The notes beneath the pieces were generated by a model that was not told where the DNA came from, did not search any database, and saw only the letters and a program-made list of their open reading frames with translations. Of a stretch of 64,000 nt of DNA, positions 1 through 11,191 are shown in pieces. The stretch is from positions 12,205,092-12,269,091 of the forward strand of contig JAKSZT010053881.1 of the NCBI GenBank assembly GCA_026826555.1. The letters are read 5' to 3'. Each line of letters begins with the position of its first letter. The stretch's first letter is position 1. Source of the stretch: Tolypeutes matacus (taxonomy: Eukaryota > Chordata > Mammalia > Cingulata > Chlamyphoridae). Both the position numbers and the translations under genes were made by a program.

Positions 1-265
1 TAAGAGTGTTCTCTCATTAACTGTAACAAATGTAAAATGCTAATAATAGTGTTAATAATAGAGGAGTGTATGGAAAAAAATATCCCAAATGTATGCTATG
101 AACCATCGCTAGTAGTAATATTTTAATGATGTTCTTTCATAACCTGTAGCAAATGTTCTACAACAATGCACAATATTGGTGGAGTGGTGATGTATGGTAA
201 TTCTGCACATTATGCATGATTGTTTTGTAAGCTCATAATTTCTCTAATGAAAAAATATATATATA
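1..265 (+). repeat. LINE-type 3' tail
   Basis: AT-rich tail ending in an A/AT run near 250-270. A closely related tail lies at 58,900-59,130 (shared words around caaatgttctacaacaatgca and gatgtatgg). I read both as 3' ends of an L1-like element. The body upstream is outside the window, so the family is not certain. Confidence 0.45.
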
Positions 266-420
266 TAAATTATTGGTAGGAATATTAATTGGTACCATTA
301 CTCAAGCAACAAAATGTTTCAAAGTAGAGACTTTTTGTACCTGGAGTTCATCCACATAGTATGGGTTCTAAGATTTGGTTAAAATTTGTACCCTCTAATC
401 TTGCTTGTTTAGTGAACTTT

Positions 421-866
421 TTTTTTTTAATCCATTTTATACCCCTCCCCCTCATTTTTGCTGTTTTTTGTGACCGTTCATTGGGCAATTCTCTGTGTCT
501 GTTTCCTGCCCTTTCCTCTCATCCTTTTCCTCCTATCTTCACCAGGATTTGATCCTGGGAACCTCTGATGTGGGAGAGAGGTATTCTGCCACCTGTGCCA
601 CCTCATTTCCTGGTTTTTCGGCACATCTCGTCCTGGCTCTCCACTGTATCTCTCTCCTGTTTCATCATCATCTTGCTGCGTGGTTCAGCAGGGCCATACA
701 GTTCACCTGCTGGCAGAGCCTGGGGGCACACCCACTCACGGGACCTGACGGCTGACCCATGCACCTTCTATATTTTTCTTTATTTTACCGGGAGGTCCCG
801 GGGATCGAACCCACTTCTCTCCGTATGGGAAACAGATGCCCAACCATTTGAGCCACATCCACTCCC
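421..866 (-). repeat. Dimeric DAS-type SINE
   Basis: Read on the minus strand, a tRNA-like head (B-box-like gggttcgatcc near 805-815) is followed by a linker rich in gcagcaagatgatg-like words, a second tRNA-like unit and an A-rich tail at 419-430. The flanks repeat tgaacttt at 413-420 and 867-874, a plausible target duplication. The same long form occurs on the plus strand at 63,229-63,657. It is Pol III derived and non-coding. Confidence 0.8.
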
Positions 867-1164
867 TGAACTTTCTTTAATAATAATTTAAAACAACTTT
901 ATCTTGAGTCGATCTTAAACAATGAGGTTTTGTTTTATCAATAAAATACTTCCCATGTATTACATTTTTCAGAATGAGAATTAAACAATTAGATTTATGT
1001 AAATAGTTTCTATTTCTGGAAAGCTGATTCTTTTGTTATAATAATTTTCATACTGGCTTTACAAGACTATAAATGCATATTTAATTTAAAATAAATTTAT
1101 TTTAGTTTATCAAATTTTAGGTCTGCATAAACTTACACAAAATATTTCTTTTTCCATGTTTCAG

Positions 1165-1269
1165 ATGGCAAGATTATTTTATCACAAGCCCCAGTTTGCC
1201 ATTTTGGATGAATGCACAAGCGCAGTTAGTGTGGACGTGGAAGGCTACATTTATAGTCATTGTCGAAAG
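1165..1269 (+). CDS. ABCD3: ABCD3 exon, ATPase Walker B part (third from last coding exon)
   Basis: ABCD3 (PMP70) is a peroxisomal-membrane ABC half-transporter that imports long- and branched-chain acyl-CoAs and bile-acid intermediates. This 105-bp exon encodes 35 residues of the nucleotide-binding domain, starting [10 protein letters not shown] and containing the Walker B/D-loop region ([11 protein letters not shown]). It is bounded by an acceptor (ttccatgtttcag, ending 1164) and a donor (gtaagtg from 1270). The exon is in phase 0 at both ends and has no lesion. The internal ATG is not a start codon; the gene begins off the left edge. The next exon lies 5 kb downstream. Identity rests on the close match to the mammalian ABCD3 C-terminus; ABCD1, ABCD2 and ABCD4 differ at the tail encoded by the last exon. 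Confidence 0.95.
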
Positions 1270-1984
1270 GTAAGTGTGACAGGTTCTCAGTTTGAGGGTT
1301 CACATCACCCCTCCCATTTGACTCTGTGTCCATCCATGTACCTAGCCAAAGAAAAAATTCCAAAGAGTTTAATCAACAAATTTACTCCCAAAGGAAGATA
1401 TATTCCTTAAATTAAGATTTTAAACTGAAAATAAATATGAGCAATTGAAAAACAATTATAAATGAAATCTCTATATAGTTCTTTTTAGCTGCTTCTTACA
1501 GATGGAAAAAAATAATTTATTTAAATCTATTTCCCTTTTACTTCATTACCTATACTGAGAGTTAATATACTGGTCTTGTTTTAATTTGTTCCAATAATTT
1601 TACCTAAACATCACTTGGTTTTTATCAAATGACAATAATCATTTGACAATTTGTATAATTTTATCCATTTTTCTTTCTGGCCTGGTCAATATTTACCAAA
1701 GCTGCTTCTCTTAGTAGCCTAGTCTAAGGCTGTCTACAGTGATTCCAGTTCTTAAATAATTATGCCTAGTCTCAGTTTTCTTTCTGTGAGGAATTATCAC
1801 CAATACCAACACCTATACTCTCTAAGATTTTGAGAATGAGAACAGTATACTTTAACTGGTTTACAGTGTCTATATAAGTAAACGATATACAGCAACAGTT
1901 TAACATTTTGTAATGGTCTTTGGGAACTTGGCAATAAATATAAAAATTCTTGTTGCATATATATAGTATAAATTATTACTACTC

Positions 1985-2123
1985 AAAAGTGTGGTCAAAG
2001 ATCAACATCATATGGAAGCTGGTTAGAAATGCAGAATTTGAGGCCCTACTGAATCAGAATCTGCATTTTAACTAAATTCCCAGATGATTCAAATGCACAT
2101 TAAAGTTTGCAAATCATTGGTAT
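1985..2123 (+). mobile_element. MER20-like hAT-Charlie DNA transposon fragment
   Basis: Contains words typical of the MER20 consensus (ggttagaaatgcag, ctactgaatcagaatctgc, cacattaaagttt). It is a non-autonomous relic with no transposase and is an old mammalian insertion. Family recalled from knowledge, not searched. Confidence 0.65.
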
Positions 2124-2189
2124 AATGATGAAAGAGTATATTTGCTACATTCACCTTTGTAGGAAGGGTTTAACTACTGATTTTATTTC

Positions 2190-2457
2190 TTTAATGGTTT
2201 TCTATTATTTTATTTTATTTTTATTTTTTTATTTTTTTATTTTTATTTTTTTTTGAGTTACTGAGGACCAAATCCAGGACCTCATATGTGGGAAGCCAGC
2301 ACTCAACCACTGAGCCACATCAGTTTTCCTGAGTTGGCTTTTTCATTTGTTTTGCTTGTTTGTTGTTTTTGATTTTTCAGGAGGCCCTGGGAACTGAACC
2401 TGGGACCTCCTATGTGGGAGGCAGGCACTTAACTGCTTAAGCCACATCTGTTCCCTG
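2190..2457 (-). repeat. Two tandem minus-strand DAS-type SINEs
   Basis: Two tRNA-like heads in reverse orientation end at about 2331 (gagccacatcagttttcc) and 2457 (agccacatctgttccc). Each is preceded by a T-rich tail, at 2200-2262 and about 2337-2370. They are diverged, so older than the copies at 4354 and 6860. Confidence 0.75.
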
Positions 2458-3219
2458 TTTTCTATTCTTGAATTGGTTTGAGTAATATATAATTTTTTAT
2501 GCATTTGTCCATATTTTTTTCACATTTATAGGTATTAGGGGTGTTGGTGGTATTCTTTTTTTGCTGCATATTGGTTACCATTTCTAATTTTCATTTCTAG
2601 ACCAGTGTTTCACATACATAGAGTACCTTTGTATAAAACAAGCATATAGTGCCAGGCATTCAATTACTTGCACTATTAAATAAAAGACAGAAAAAAATAA
2701 TAATGCAAATGATGCATTACTCTAATTGAGCATGGTTCATGAATAGTACATATAATCAAGCCTGAAAACAGTCGATACAAGGCTATGGATAATATTGACT
2801 TTTTTTTTTCCTTGAATTGATGAAACTAAAGACATAAATCAAAGTAACTGGCTAATTGAGTGATATTGGCTTTGTCAGTACTCTTGAGGAAGAAATTAGA
2901 AACTATTTGAGGAGTACTTAGGAATACTAACAAGGAAGAATAGAAAAAATAGAAAAAAATGGACTGTATATATAAAAGTGATGAAAAGAATAAACATGAA
3001 AGGCCAGCAATTTGGAATTTTCCTAAGTTTCCTTAAGTATTCCAAACTGGAAAACCCTTGAATTCTTTAATTTCTGAATCCTCTATCTATATAGAATTAT
3101 ATTCTACTATACTCATTTTCTACTCATACATTTACTCTAAGTCTGTAGTTCCCAAACTGTGTGTCAGGGCAGCACAGTAAACTCAGAGAGGTGCTGGCTG
3201 CAAGAAAATTTACCTTTTT

Positions 3220-3750
3220 TTTTTTTTTAGAACATTTTGTAAGTTTTCAGAAATATCATGCAGAAAGCACAGAGTTCCCATTTAATGCCCCCTCTTCACA
3301 TACAGTTTTCTCTATTAAATTTTTATATTAGTTTGGTACCTTAATTAAATTTGATGAAACAATATTATTACATTAACTATAGTCCATAGTTTGCATTTCA
3401 CTGTATGTGTCATATAGTTCTATGGGTTTGTTTTTTGTTTTTTATTCTGGTAATATATACACAACCAATATTTTCCATTTTAACTACTTTCAAGTATATA
3501 ATTCAGTGGTGTTAATTACGTTTACAATATTTTACAACCCTTACCACCAACCATTACCAAAACTTTTCCATCACCCCAAACAGACACTCTGTACCAATTA
3601 AGCACTAACATTCTGTTCCCCACCCCCTCTCCTGCCTCTGGTAACCTTTATTCTAATTTCTTGCTCTGACTTTGCATATTCTAATTATTTCATATCAGTG
3701 AGATCATAATATTTGTCCTTTAATATCTAGTGTATTTCACTCAAGAATAG
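3220..3750 (-). mobile_element. Antisense L1 3' end fragment
   Basis: T12 at 3217-3228 is followed by words typical of reverse-complemented mammalian L1 3' ends (atataattcagtggtgttaa, ccatcacccc, ctggtaacctttattc). Non-coding. A related fragment lies at about 19,000-19,710. Confidence 0.6.
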
Positions 3751-4353
3751 TTTACAGTTTTGAGGTCTGATACCGCCTGAATTACCACTGTTACATTGTT
3801 TGGATCTAACTACTGAATAAACGGAACTGTTAAGTGATTGTTTTGGCTTAGGCTTATCATTTTTAAAAATTACTGATAGACTGAGAGCATTGTGAACCAA
3901 GGAAGTTTAGAAACATCGAGTTCAAGGATTGTATGTGTAAAACCATGTAGTCTGTATTTGATCAGTGATTTAGAGAATGTTCACTGGCAATTTTGAACAT
4001 GCAGTGTTCTATTAATGCTCTAGCTAACGACTATAAATGCCCACATAAAATACAATTCTCCCGAAAAGTATACATTCCATTTAAAGGAAGAAAATTCGTG
4101 TGGGACTCCCACTTAAATCTGTACAAGCCTAAATGAGGTATAAACTCCTTAAGCATAGAGCTCATTTACAACTACACAGCCAATATATAAATTTACAAAG
4201 TAAATGCAGACAAAATTTAAACACAAAGTTTCAAATTTGCAGCACTGAAGAGATTTTTGATACTGTTTTGCTAAAACTAAACCACCTGTTAAGGTTTAAT
4301 TATGGAAAGATATAGTGTGAGGTCCAGATGTTATATTTAGAATTTTGCTTTTG

Positions 4354-4540
4354 GGAAGCGGCTGTGGCTCAATCAGTAGGGCTCCCGTTTACCATATGGA
4401 AGGCCCCGGGTTCGGTTCCCAGGGCCTCCTGGTGAAGGCAAGCCCGCCCGCACGGCGTGGTTAGCTGACCCAGCGAGCGCAAGCAGCAAGGGGGGGATAA
4501 ATGAATAAATAAATAAAATCTTTAAAAAAAAAAAAAAAAA
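4354..4540 (+). repeat. Young DAS-type SINE with perfect target duplication
   Basis: tRNA-like head with an A-box-like segment (tggctcaatcagtagg) and B box (gggttcggttccc), a linker (gcccgcccgcacggcgtgg), then an aataaataaa and A18 tail. A perfect 15-bp duplication, agaattttgcttttg, flanks it at 4339-4353 and 4541-4555, the mark of L1-mediated insertion. I count about three substitutions over roughly 155 bases against the copy at 6860-7056. Confidence 0.92.
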
Positions 4541-4964
4541 AGAATTTTGCTTTTGCATTATGACTTAAGTAATGCTAATATAAAGAGTGACTGCATTAAA
4601 TAGAGATCTAATCCAATTATTGTTAGCATCATGAACAGAGATATAATATCTGAAGTGAGCTTTCTCTTTTTGTACATGTCAGGAAAAAATTCTAAACTTA
4701 GCAAAACATTTTGCTGTCAGACTTCTGAAAGGAACTAGTAAATAATACTAAAAATTACTCAGTCACACCATTTTGAAAGTGTCTTGATCATTATTTCTAC
4801 CTTTGTATGATTGCTTCTACTTTGTCTTCAACTTGGAATATGTTAACATCTATTCCTTGTAGATTGAATCAAAACATTTAAGTTTTTAAAAGCAGAAGCT
4901 AAATATACTCTCAACATTAAGCCTTTGAAAATCAGATAAATGTGGTTGAAATGTATGTTTTATT

Positions 4965-5090
4965 TTTTTTATTTTATTATTTTTTTATTTTTTTATTTTT
5001 TATTTTTTTACCGGGAGGTCCCGGGGATCGAACCTGGGTCCCTCCATATGGGAGACAGACGCCCAACCATTTGAGCCACATCCGTCCCCC
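4965..5090 (-). repeat. DAS-type SINE, perfect target duplication
   Basis: Reverse-orientation tRNA-like head (ccgggaggtcccggggatcg at 5011-5030) with a (tttta)n tail at 4965-5010. A perfect 17-bp duplication, gaaatgtatgttttatt, lies at 4948-4964 and 5091-5107. Confidence 0.92.
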
Positions 5091-5404
5091 GAAATGTATG
5101 TTTTATTAATACTGATAATATAATCATTTTGTCATACAATTCCTAATCAACTTGAGAACCATTTCACAAGGCAACCAAACTTAAGACACATTAAACATTT
5201 TACATGATACCACTTTGTCATCACTTGGTGTCAGTAGAAGTGTACTTAAATTTCATGGCAGAATGATAGAATATACTTAGGCTAATTTTAAAAGATTATC
5301 ATCAATATGAAAATACAATTTAGAAATCACAATGGAAATTTCCTAGTTACTCTAGCATGTATCTGTCAGTCCCAAGGGATCTGTTTTGAGAAGTAGTGAT
5401 TTAG

Positions 5405-5660
5405 ACTAAGAGTTTCTCAACTTAGGTGCAGTTGACATTTTGGACTGGGTAATTCTTTTTTGTGAGGGGCTGTCCTGGGCATTGTAGGATGTTGAGCAAC
5501 CCCTCTAGCCTCTATCCATTAGATGCCAGTAGTACACTGGCTTATGACAACTGAAAATGCCTCCAGATATTGCCACATGACCCCTGAGGGGCAAAATCAC
5601 CCCCACCCCCCTAGCCTAAGCCTCCCCTCCCTGCCCCCCAGGTGGAGAGCTGTTGATCCC
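5405..5660 (+). mobile_element. hAT-Charlie-like non-autonomous DNA transposon relic
   Basis: The left end gtttctcaacttaggtgcag resembles the Charlie-type inverted repeat, and the right end near 5640-5655 (gtggagagctgttgatccc) resembles its decayed partner. The core (gtcctgggcattgtaggatg, ttagatgccagtag) is a widespread mammalian repeat. Exact family not assigned. Confidence 0.5.
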
Positions 5661-6352
5661 AAGTTCCTACCCCTGCATTTGTATCTATTAGTGCTTTTCT
5701 GAAAATCTTAAGAACAGATCTATAAACCCTTATTCCCAATCCAAAATCCAGAAAACTCTAATAAAAGATTTTTCATGATTTTATAGCTCACTGGGTGGCA
5801 AAGCCTGGCCTGAACTAACAAAAGATATTTAAATTATTTATCTCACTTAATGTGAATGAACATGTGTTGCTGCAGAAACTTGTGTTTGATTACAAGATTC
5901 TTCCCTGGAACCCTCTGGGGGTATTCAATAATACATTTCCAAAACAAGGGTTTGTAATAAAGGATTATGACCCTGTGTTTGAAAAGCAAATTGACTGTAG
6001 AGAGTGCTACACTGAATTAATTTTTACCAGTTTGGGACCTTTTGATAATTTTATCATCCTCATACTCTTATCACATATTTGTCATAATAAAATAGAAAGT
6101 GTGCTAGGATATATTTTTTCTGCCCAAAAACAAAATAATACACTTAATGCCAGCACCTATTAGCTTTTATTATGGGATTAAAGGCCCAGTTGTACTTTGC
6201 ATTACCTTGAGCGTTTGGTATCAAATGTAATTTTTTCTCTTTTGACCTTGATTTTTATCTATAGCCACTGAAGACAATGTAAAATATGTAGACTAGTTTA
6301 ATTCGTGGATTCTGTTATTGATCTAAACCTAACTTGTTTTTTTTTGTTTTAG

Positions 6353-6409
6353 GTTGGAATCACCCTTTTCACTGTGTCACATAGAAAGTCTCTTTGGAAA
6401 CACCATGAG
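6353..6409 (+). CDS. ABCD3: ABCD3 exon, H-loop part (penultimate coding exon)
   Basis: A 57-bp, phase-0 exon encoding 19 residues. It carries the ATPase switch histidine region (TVSHRKSLW), which contacts the ATP gamma-phosphate in ABC transporters. The acceptor (ttttttttgttttag) ends at 6352 and the donor (gtttgt) starts at 6410; the donor is weaker than consensus. No lesion. Young direct-repeat SINEs lie on both sides, at 4354-4540 and 6860-7056. Confidence 0.95.
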
Positions 6410-6859
6410 GTTTGTATTTCTTACATTGAATGGTGCAATGGAGGTTTGTTTTATTTAAATATGTGAATTCAGGTGAATATGGTTTTTGATTTATAGGTAT
6501 ATATTCCCTTATAAACACATACTTTAAGGAAGAAAAGTGATTTTATTAATATTTCAGTTTTATAAGGTACCATATGATTTTCTTAAGTATTATAGTTTTC
6601 AGTTTTTAAAGCTACAACACAATCATAGAGTACATAAAAAATCCCTGGTTATATAGGAAGGAAAGATATTCCTTTAATGATTAATGGTTAATGGTTCTCC
6701 AGTTTTACAAATGCTTATTGTATAGTAACTGACTAAAATTTTAAAATTTGTATAATCTTATCACAAATGTAGCTAAGTAAGCTCCCTCCCCGCTTTTCTT
6801 TTTCTTTTTCCAGTGCAATATTGACAGAAAGGGAGAGGGTTTTTAAAAGGATTAGATGA

Positions 6860-7056
6860 GGGAAGCGGCTGTGGCTCAATCAGTAGGGCTCCCGTTTACC
6901 ATATGGGAGGCCCCGGGTTCGGTTCCCGGGGCCTCCTGGTGAAGGCAAGCCCGCCCGCACGGCGTGGTTAGCTGACCCAGCGAGCACAAGCAGCAAGGGG
7001 GGGATAAATGAATAAATAAATTTTAAAAATCTTTAAAAAATAAAAATAAAAAAAAT
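6860..7056 (+). repeat. Young DAS-type SINE, perfect target duplication
   Basis: Near-identical to the copy at 4354 and in the same orientation. The tail is a mixed aataaataaatttt and A-rich run. A perfect 15-bp duplication, aaaaggattagatga, lies at 6845-6859 and 7057-7071. Confidence 0.92.
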
Positions 7057-7339
7057 AAAAGGATTAGATGACCAAAAATTTAGGGGTATTTTTATTAGAG
7101 GTCTGGATACAAGGGGGGAAATGAACATTGTCAGGTATGTTTATCATTGCTTTGTAATAAAATAGGAGCCCTTCGGTAGTTCCTGTAATTTACAAAGGTG
7201 ATATGATAGAGAGGTTTACATAAGTAACAATATCTGACTTATTCTGAGACTTCAATAGTGCCATTCTCAGTATTGCATTTCTTTTCAGTTCTATTGTATA
7301 AATGTTCAAATGCTGAAAATAAATCCAGTTTAGTTCACT

Positions 7340-7450
7340 TTTTCTTTCTTCCTTTCCATTTTTCTATCTTTCTATCTTTGATCCTTTCCTTCTTTCCTCC
7401 TTTCCTCCTCCCTTCCCCGCCCCCCCTTCCCTCCATCCTTCCTTCCTTAA
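7340..7450. repeat. Pyrimidine-rich low-complexity tract
   Basis: Almost pure C/T on the plus strand, a decayed (ctttc)n and (ttcc)n mixture with a C7 run. The apparent minus-strand reading frame over it is compositional. Confidence 0.85.
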
Positions 7451-8862
7451 TGACAGCAATTTTAGGTAAATGAAAGGGTTTGTGAAAAAAATAAAACAAT
7501 GGTAAGGGTATCTTGTTCCATGAAATATAGACATGATTGAGCACCTTTTTGCTAAGTATTGTGCTAAGTGTCAGATACAGAGTACCGTCTTTATCCTTAA
7601 GAACCTTACAGTTTAGATGATAGTCTAGAAGTGATAAAATGAAGAGAATGTCATTTGAAGTCAGAAAACCTGACTTCAAATACCACTTCAAGTACCACTG
7701 TTTTTAACTTTACTTCCTTTGTATAATAAAATTATTCGTTCATCTTTGCTTAACTACCTCATAAATTATGAGATCAAAAGATGTAGCCTGTATGAAATAA
7801 CTTAATAAAATGTAACAAAGTTCTGTATAGCTGTCACAGAGAAATCTTGTTTATACATGGAAGTTAAATCCAACAGTATTTGTATTTAAAGACATTCTGT
7901 TCAACCATCTTCCTGATTGACCCTAAGCTCAAAAACTCAAGAGAAAAGGGAAAGTTTTTTCATTGAAGTTGTTCATTTTGAATCTTTAGGCATAATGATT
8001 CAGTGACTTTTAAAGATAGTTCTAATTTTTATTATTTTATGGCATATTATAATTTGTCCATTTTTCATTAACTGAATGAGAGATTAAATAACTAGAAATA
8101 AAAGCATTTTTAAAATTTAGCCAAGCCTTTGTGTTTTTTTAGAAGTTTATAAACTTGAAGGTATAGACAAGTACTAAAATAACCACTAAATGAAGGGGGG
8201 ACGACACGAAGAACTGGAATATTGGGGGGCAAATAACTAAGAAATTTCAGTACAAAAAAATAGAAAAACAGAAGTCTTTTCTGTAAATAAGAAGCCACTA
8301 AATATAAAACAGAAGGCTTTGTAACTGTTTTGCTAAGTGTCTTTAGAGGAGGGGTTATACAGACACTGTGTATAGCTTTTTCCCCCTCTGCCATATCATA
8401 AAACAAACAAAAAAACCTTGAAGTAGAGGTTTTGAGCTGATCTAGGAAATCAGCTAAAGGAAGTAATGAAGCCTGCTTTATTGAACAGTGTACCACTTGG
8501 CACAGTCGAACCCACTGGTATCATATGTCCTTGGTCTTGAAACTATGGAAACATTCTAATTTATGGGTTGCTTATGGATTCAGTTCCTTTAAAATAATGA
8601 GGAAGGCTGTATTTTAGTTTTCATAAAGGAAAGTATTATATCTGTTCCAAGCAGAGTTATATTGTTGGTATTTTTAAAAAGAGCAGACTATCTTCATTTA
8701 GCCTTACCTTGGAGAGTTGTATGCATTAGAGTATAAGCTATTGAAGGTTTTAGTGGCTTAAATAATCATTTCTAATCATTTTCTTGTACAATAACCTCTA
8801 CATAAATACCAGACAGAAAAGAAATTCTCTTAGTTACTGATTTTTTTTCTTCTTTTCCATAG

Positions 8863-8940
8863 TACTACCTGCATATAGATGGCAGAGGCAATTATGAATT
8901 CAAACAGATAACTGAAGATACCGTTGAATTTGGCTCTTAG
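8863..8940 (+). CDS. ABCD3: ABCD3 terminal coding exon
   Basis: Begins after the acceptor ctttccatag and encodes the last 25 residues, ending EDTVEFGS and the TAG stop at 8938-8940. This C-terminal tail is diagnostic for ABCD3 within subfamily D. With the two preceding exons it gives the final 79 residues of a protein of about 659. Frame is continuous across all three exons with no frameshift or stop, so the locus looks functional. Confidence 0.95.
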   Translation, partial: YYLHIDGRGNYEFKQITEDTVEFGS

Positions 8941-10350
8941 AATCCAGAGAACTGTACCTGCTTCCATGAAATAATTTCAGAATATACTTAGAAATTCAAA
9001 ATACATTGTAAAATAAAGTTGAGCTTGTTTTTTTTAAAAAAAGCAACAAATTAACAAAATATAGAATAATCCAGAACAAGTTGTTAAAACATTAATATTA
9101 TATAGGATATTGCTAATTGTGTATATGTTGCTTTAATTATTAATATGTACTAAGAATGTCCTTATTCTTGTGGTTAAAAACCTGCCTAAATTAATTTGGG
9201 CTTAAATCAGTGTAACCTGATTCATCCTGGGATGTAAAGCATTTGAAGTCAGCTACTTTGACTTTTATGGCTCTATATTTTCCTTCAATGAAGAACCCTA
9301 TTTAAAACTGGGGTCATCTCTTCTCCTGTTCTCACAAGATACTCTTGGGTTTCATTTTTCTTGTGCCCCATGGTACTGGGGGAAAAAAAAACAAATCATA
9401 ATGTATTATTAAAATGTATAACATCATTGCATAATGGCATTTATTATACAGTGGCAAATTTCTTTAGCTGCTACAGTTATACTCATTCCTTATGTCTTGA
9501 AGTCTTGGAGTGCATTTGACGCCAGAAAGCCACTCCGATTTGGCTAAATAATAAATGTGCCTCTCTCAATCTGCAGTATTGGGTTGTCTTGAGGGTTCTT
9601 TGTGGTAATGTCTATGTGCAGTCTTGCTTATAGGGGAGGTTACTACATATCACACCTAATTTTCCCATTGTTAGGAATCCTAAAACACAGTTTTTTACGT
9701 GTCAATCTCAAGGTCTTAGGAGACTTTTAGATTTTTAAAAGAATTGGATAACTGATTTGTGTATGTTAGGTGCTCATTTACTAGCAGCATGGTGGTGATG
9801 TGGTGTTAAACTCCAGAGGAGCTATAGGAATGCACTACATGAAGTAATGCACTGAGTATGCAATGTCATCATTGTCTTTGTGATTTTGTTTTAAAAATGT
9901 TATAAAATTATTATGCACATGGGAGAATTATCTGTTTCTTAGGCACTGGTTTATCTCTGTGAATCTTGAATACCTTTCAATATTTGGGTTATGATGTTCA
10001 ACTATCCTAAGAGAAGTCGATTTCAGCTTGCCACACCACCATTAATGATTACATGTATTATTTGCACAGGGAGAAGTGAATCTGAGTATAATCAATAAGC
10101 TAAATATAAAATCACTTTTACCAAACTGGGGTTTAGAAAGGGGCATTTTATATTCTTGTTTCTGTACAACTGGGGTTTTTTTGTTTTGTTTTGTTTTTTG
10201 TTTTTATTTTGCAGAATTAATTGTAAGAATCACCGACTACCAAAGTAAAACACATGCTGATTCTGTAATACATTCAGTTTTTACCACTTCTCTTTAGCAA
10301 ATTTGTATACTTACTTATTTTTTGTTTGGATTAAAAAATATCAGATATCC
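8941..10350 (+). other. ABCD3: ABCD3 3' UTR (extent inferred)
   Basis: Follows the stop codon directly. AATAAA polyadenylation signals are visible at 9012-9017 and 9550-9555, with an ATTAAA near 10,331. Known mammalian ABCD3 3' UTRs are about 1.4 kb, which favours a distal end near 10.3-10.4 kb. No transposon interrupts this stretch although repeats crowd both sides, consistent with selection on the UTR. The end is not proven. Confidence 0.6.
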
Positions 10351-10828
10351 TATACAACTTTTGTTTGTTCTTTTTTATTCTGGTAGTTAAATACTGAGTG
10401 ATTCATATAGTCTTGACTTGAAAAACATGCAAAAAAAAATTAACGTTCAGAAAGTATTTTTAATACCCAATTTGTCTTTAAAAAAAAAAAAGTTTCCTTA
10501 AATGTGGTTTTTAATTGAATGAATTTCTCTTCTAGAAAAGCAAGATAAAACTTCACTACACCTCAGAAATGCTAACAAATAAGCAGGAGAGCTTAAAAAG
10601 TTTTCTGATAGAAGTATCCTGACAGCTGCCTCCTAACTTTCCTTAAAACTTCTTTTGACATTGATGTCATCAAAAAACCATTTCAGTTTTTTTTCTTTTT
10701 TTCTCTAACAAATACTAAAGTGCCCCACCATTTCAGGCATAGAGGAAGACCCATCATTTCCTGCAAACTCACAATGCACATTAACATAATGAAGGTTCTA
10801 AGAAGACCTACAGTAAAGATTTCCAGTC

Positions 10829-11169
10829 TGTGATGGTTAGGTCATGTGTCAACGTGGCCAGGTAATGGTGCCCACTTGTTTGGTTAAGCAAGTACTGCCC
10901 AATTTTTACTGTGAGGACATTTTGTGGACTTAACCCATCAGTAAGTTGATGGCATCTGTGGCTGATTACATCCACAATCAACTGAGGAGATTGCCATGAA
11001 AGGAGAAGTGATGATTTCAGCAGTCAGAAGAGAGAATTTCCATCTCTACTTTAGCCTGCCCTATGGAATTTGAATTTGTGCATCCCACAGTTGCATGAAA
11101 CAATTTTATAAAATCTCATATTTACAGATATCTCCTGTCCTGTTTCCCTAGAGAACACTCATTAGTACA
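10829..11169 (+). repeat. 5' LTR of an ERV-L type provirus (MLT2-like)
   Basis: Starts TGTGATGGTTAGGTC and ends CATTAGTACA, both typical of the MLT2/ERV-L LTR family. Directly followed by a Leu-tRNA-like primer site. The inverse of this LTR type stands alone at 59,164-59,617. No matching 3' LTR is seen near 14.3 kb. Confidence 0.75.
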
Positions 11170-11173
11170 GCTT

Positions 11174-11191
11174 TGGTACTAGGAGTGGTTC
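11174..11191 (+). promoter_or_regulatory. Leu-tRNA-like primer binding site
   Basis: TGGTACTAGGAGTGG sits 4 bases after the LTR. It resembles the complement of a tRNA-Leu 3' end with one or two changes, as expected for ERV-L. Confidence 0.65.

Larger units (their letters stand above)
1270..6352 (+). other. ABCD3: ABCD3 intron (repeat-rich)
   Basis: GT at 1270 and AG at 6351-6352 bound a 5.1-kb intron. It holds a MER20-like fragment (1985-2123), two minus SINEs (2190-2457), an antisense L1 3' fragment (3220-3750), SINEs at 4354-4540 and 4965-5090, and a hAT-Charlie-like fragment (5405-5660). The rest is AT-rich unique sequence with no exon that I can see. Confidence 0.85.
6410..8862 (+). other. 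ABCD3: ABCD3 last intron
   Basis: A 2.45-kb intron bounded by gt at 6410 and ag at 8861-8862. Contents: one young SINE (6860-7056) and a pyrimidine-rich low-complexity tract (7340-7450). The remainder is AT-rich with no recognisable element. Confidence 0.85.

Noticed and set aside
7335..7691. 118-codon minus-strand frame
   Set aside because: C-terminal half is a translated purine/pyrimidine repeat.
8110..8496. 128-codon minus-strand frame in the last ABCD3 intron
   Set aside because: No domain, no promoter or splice context, AT-rich intron sequence.
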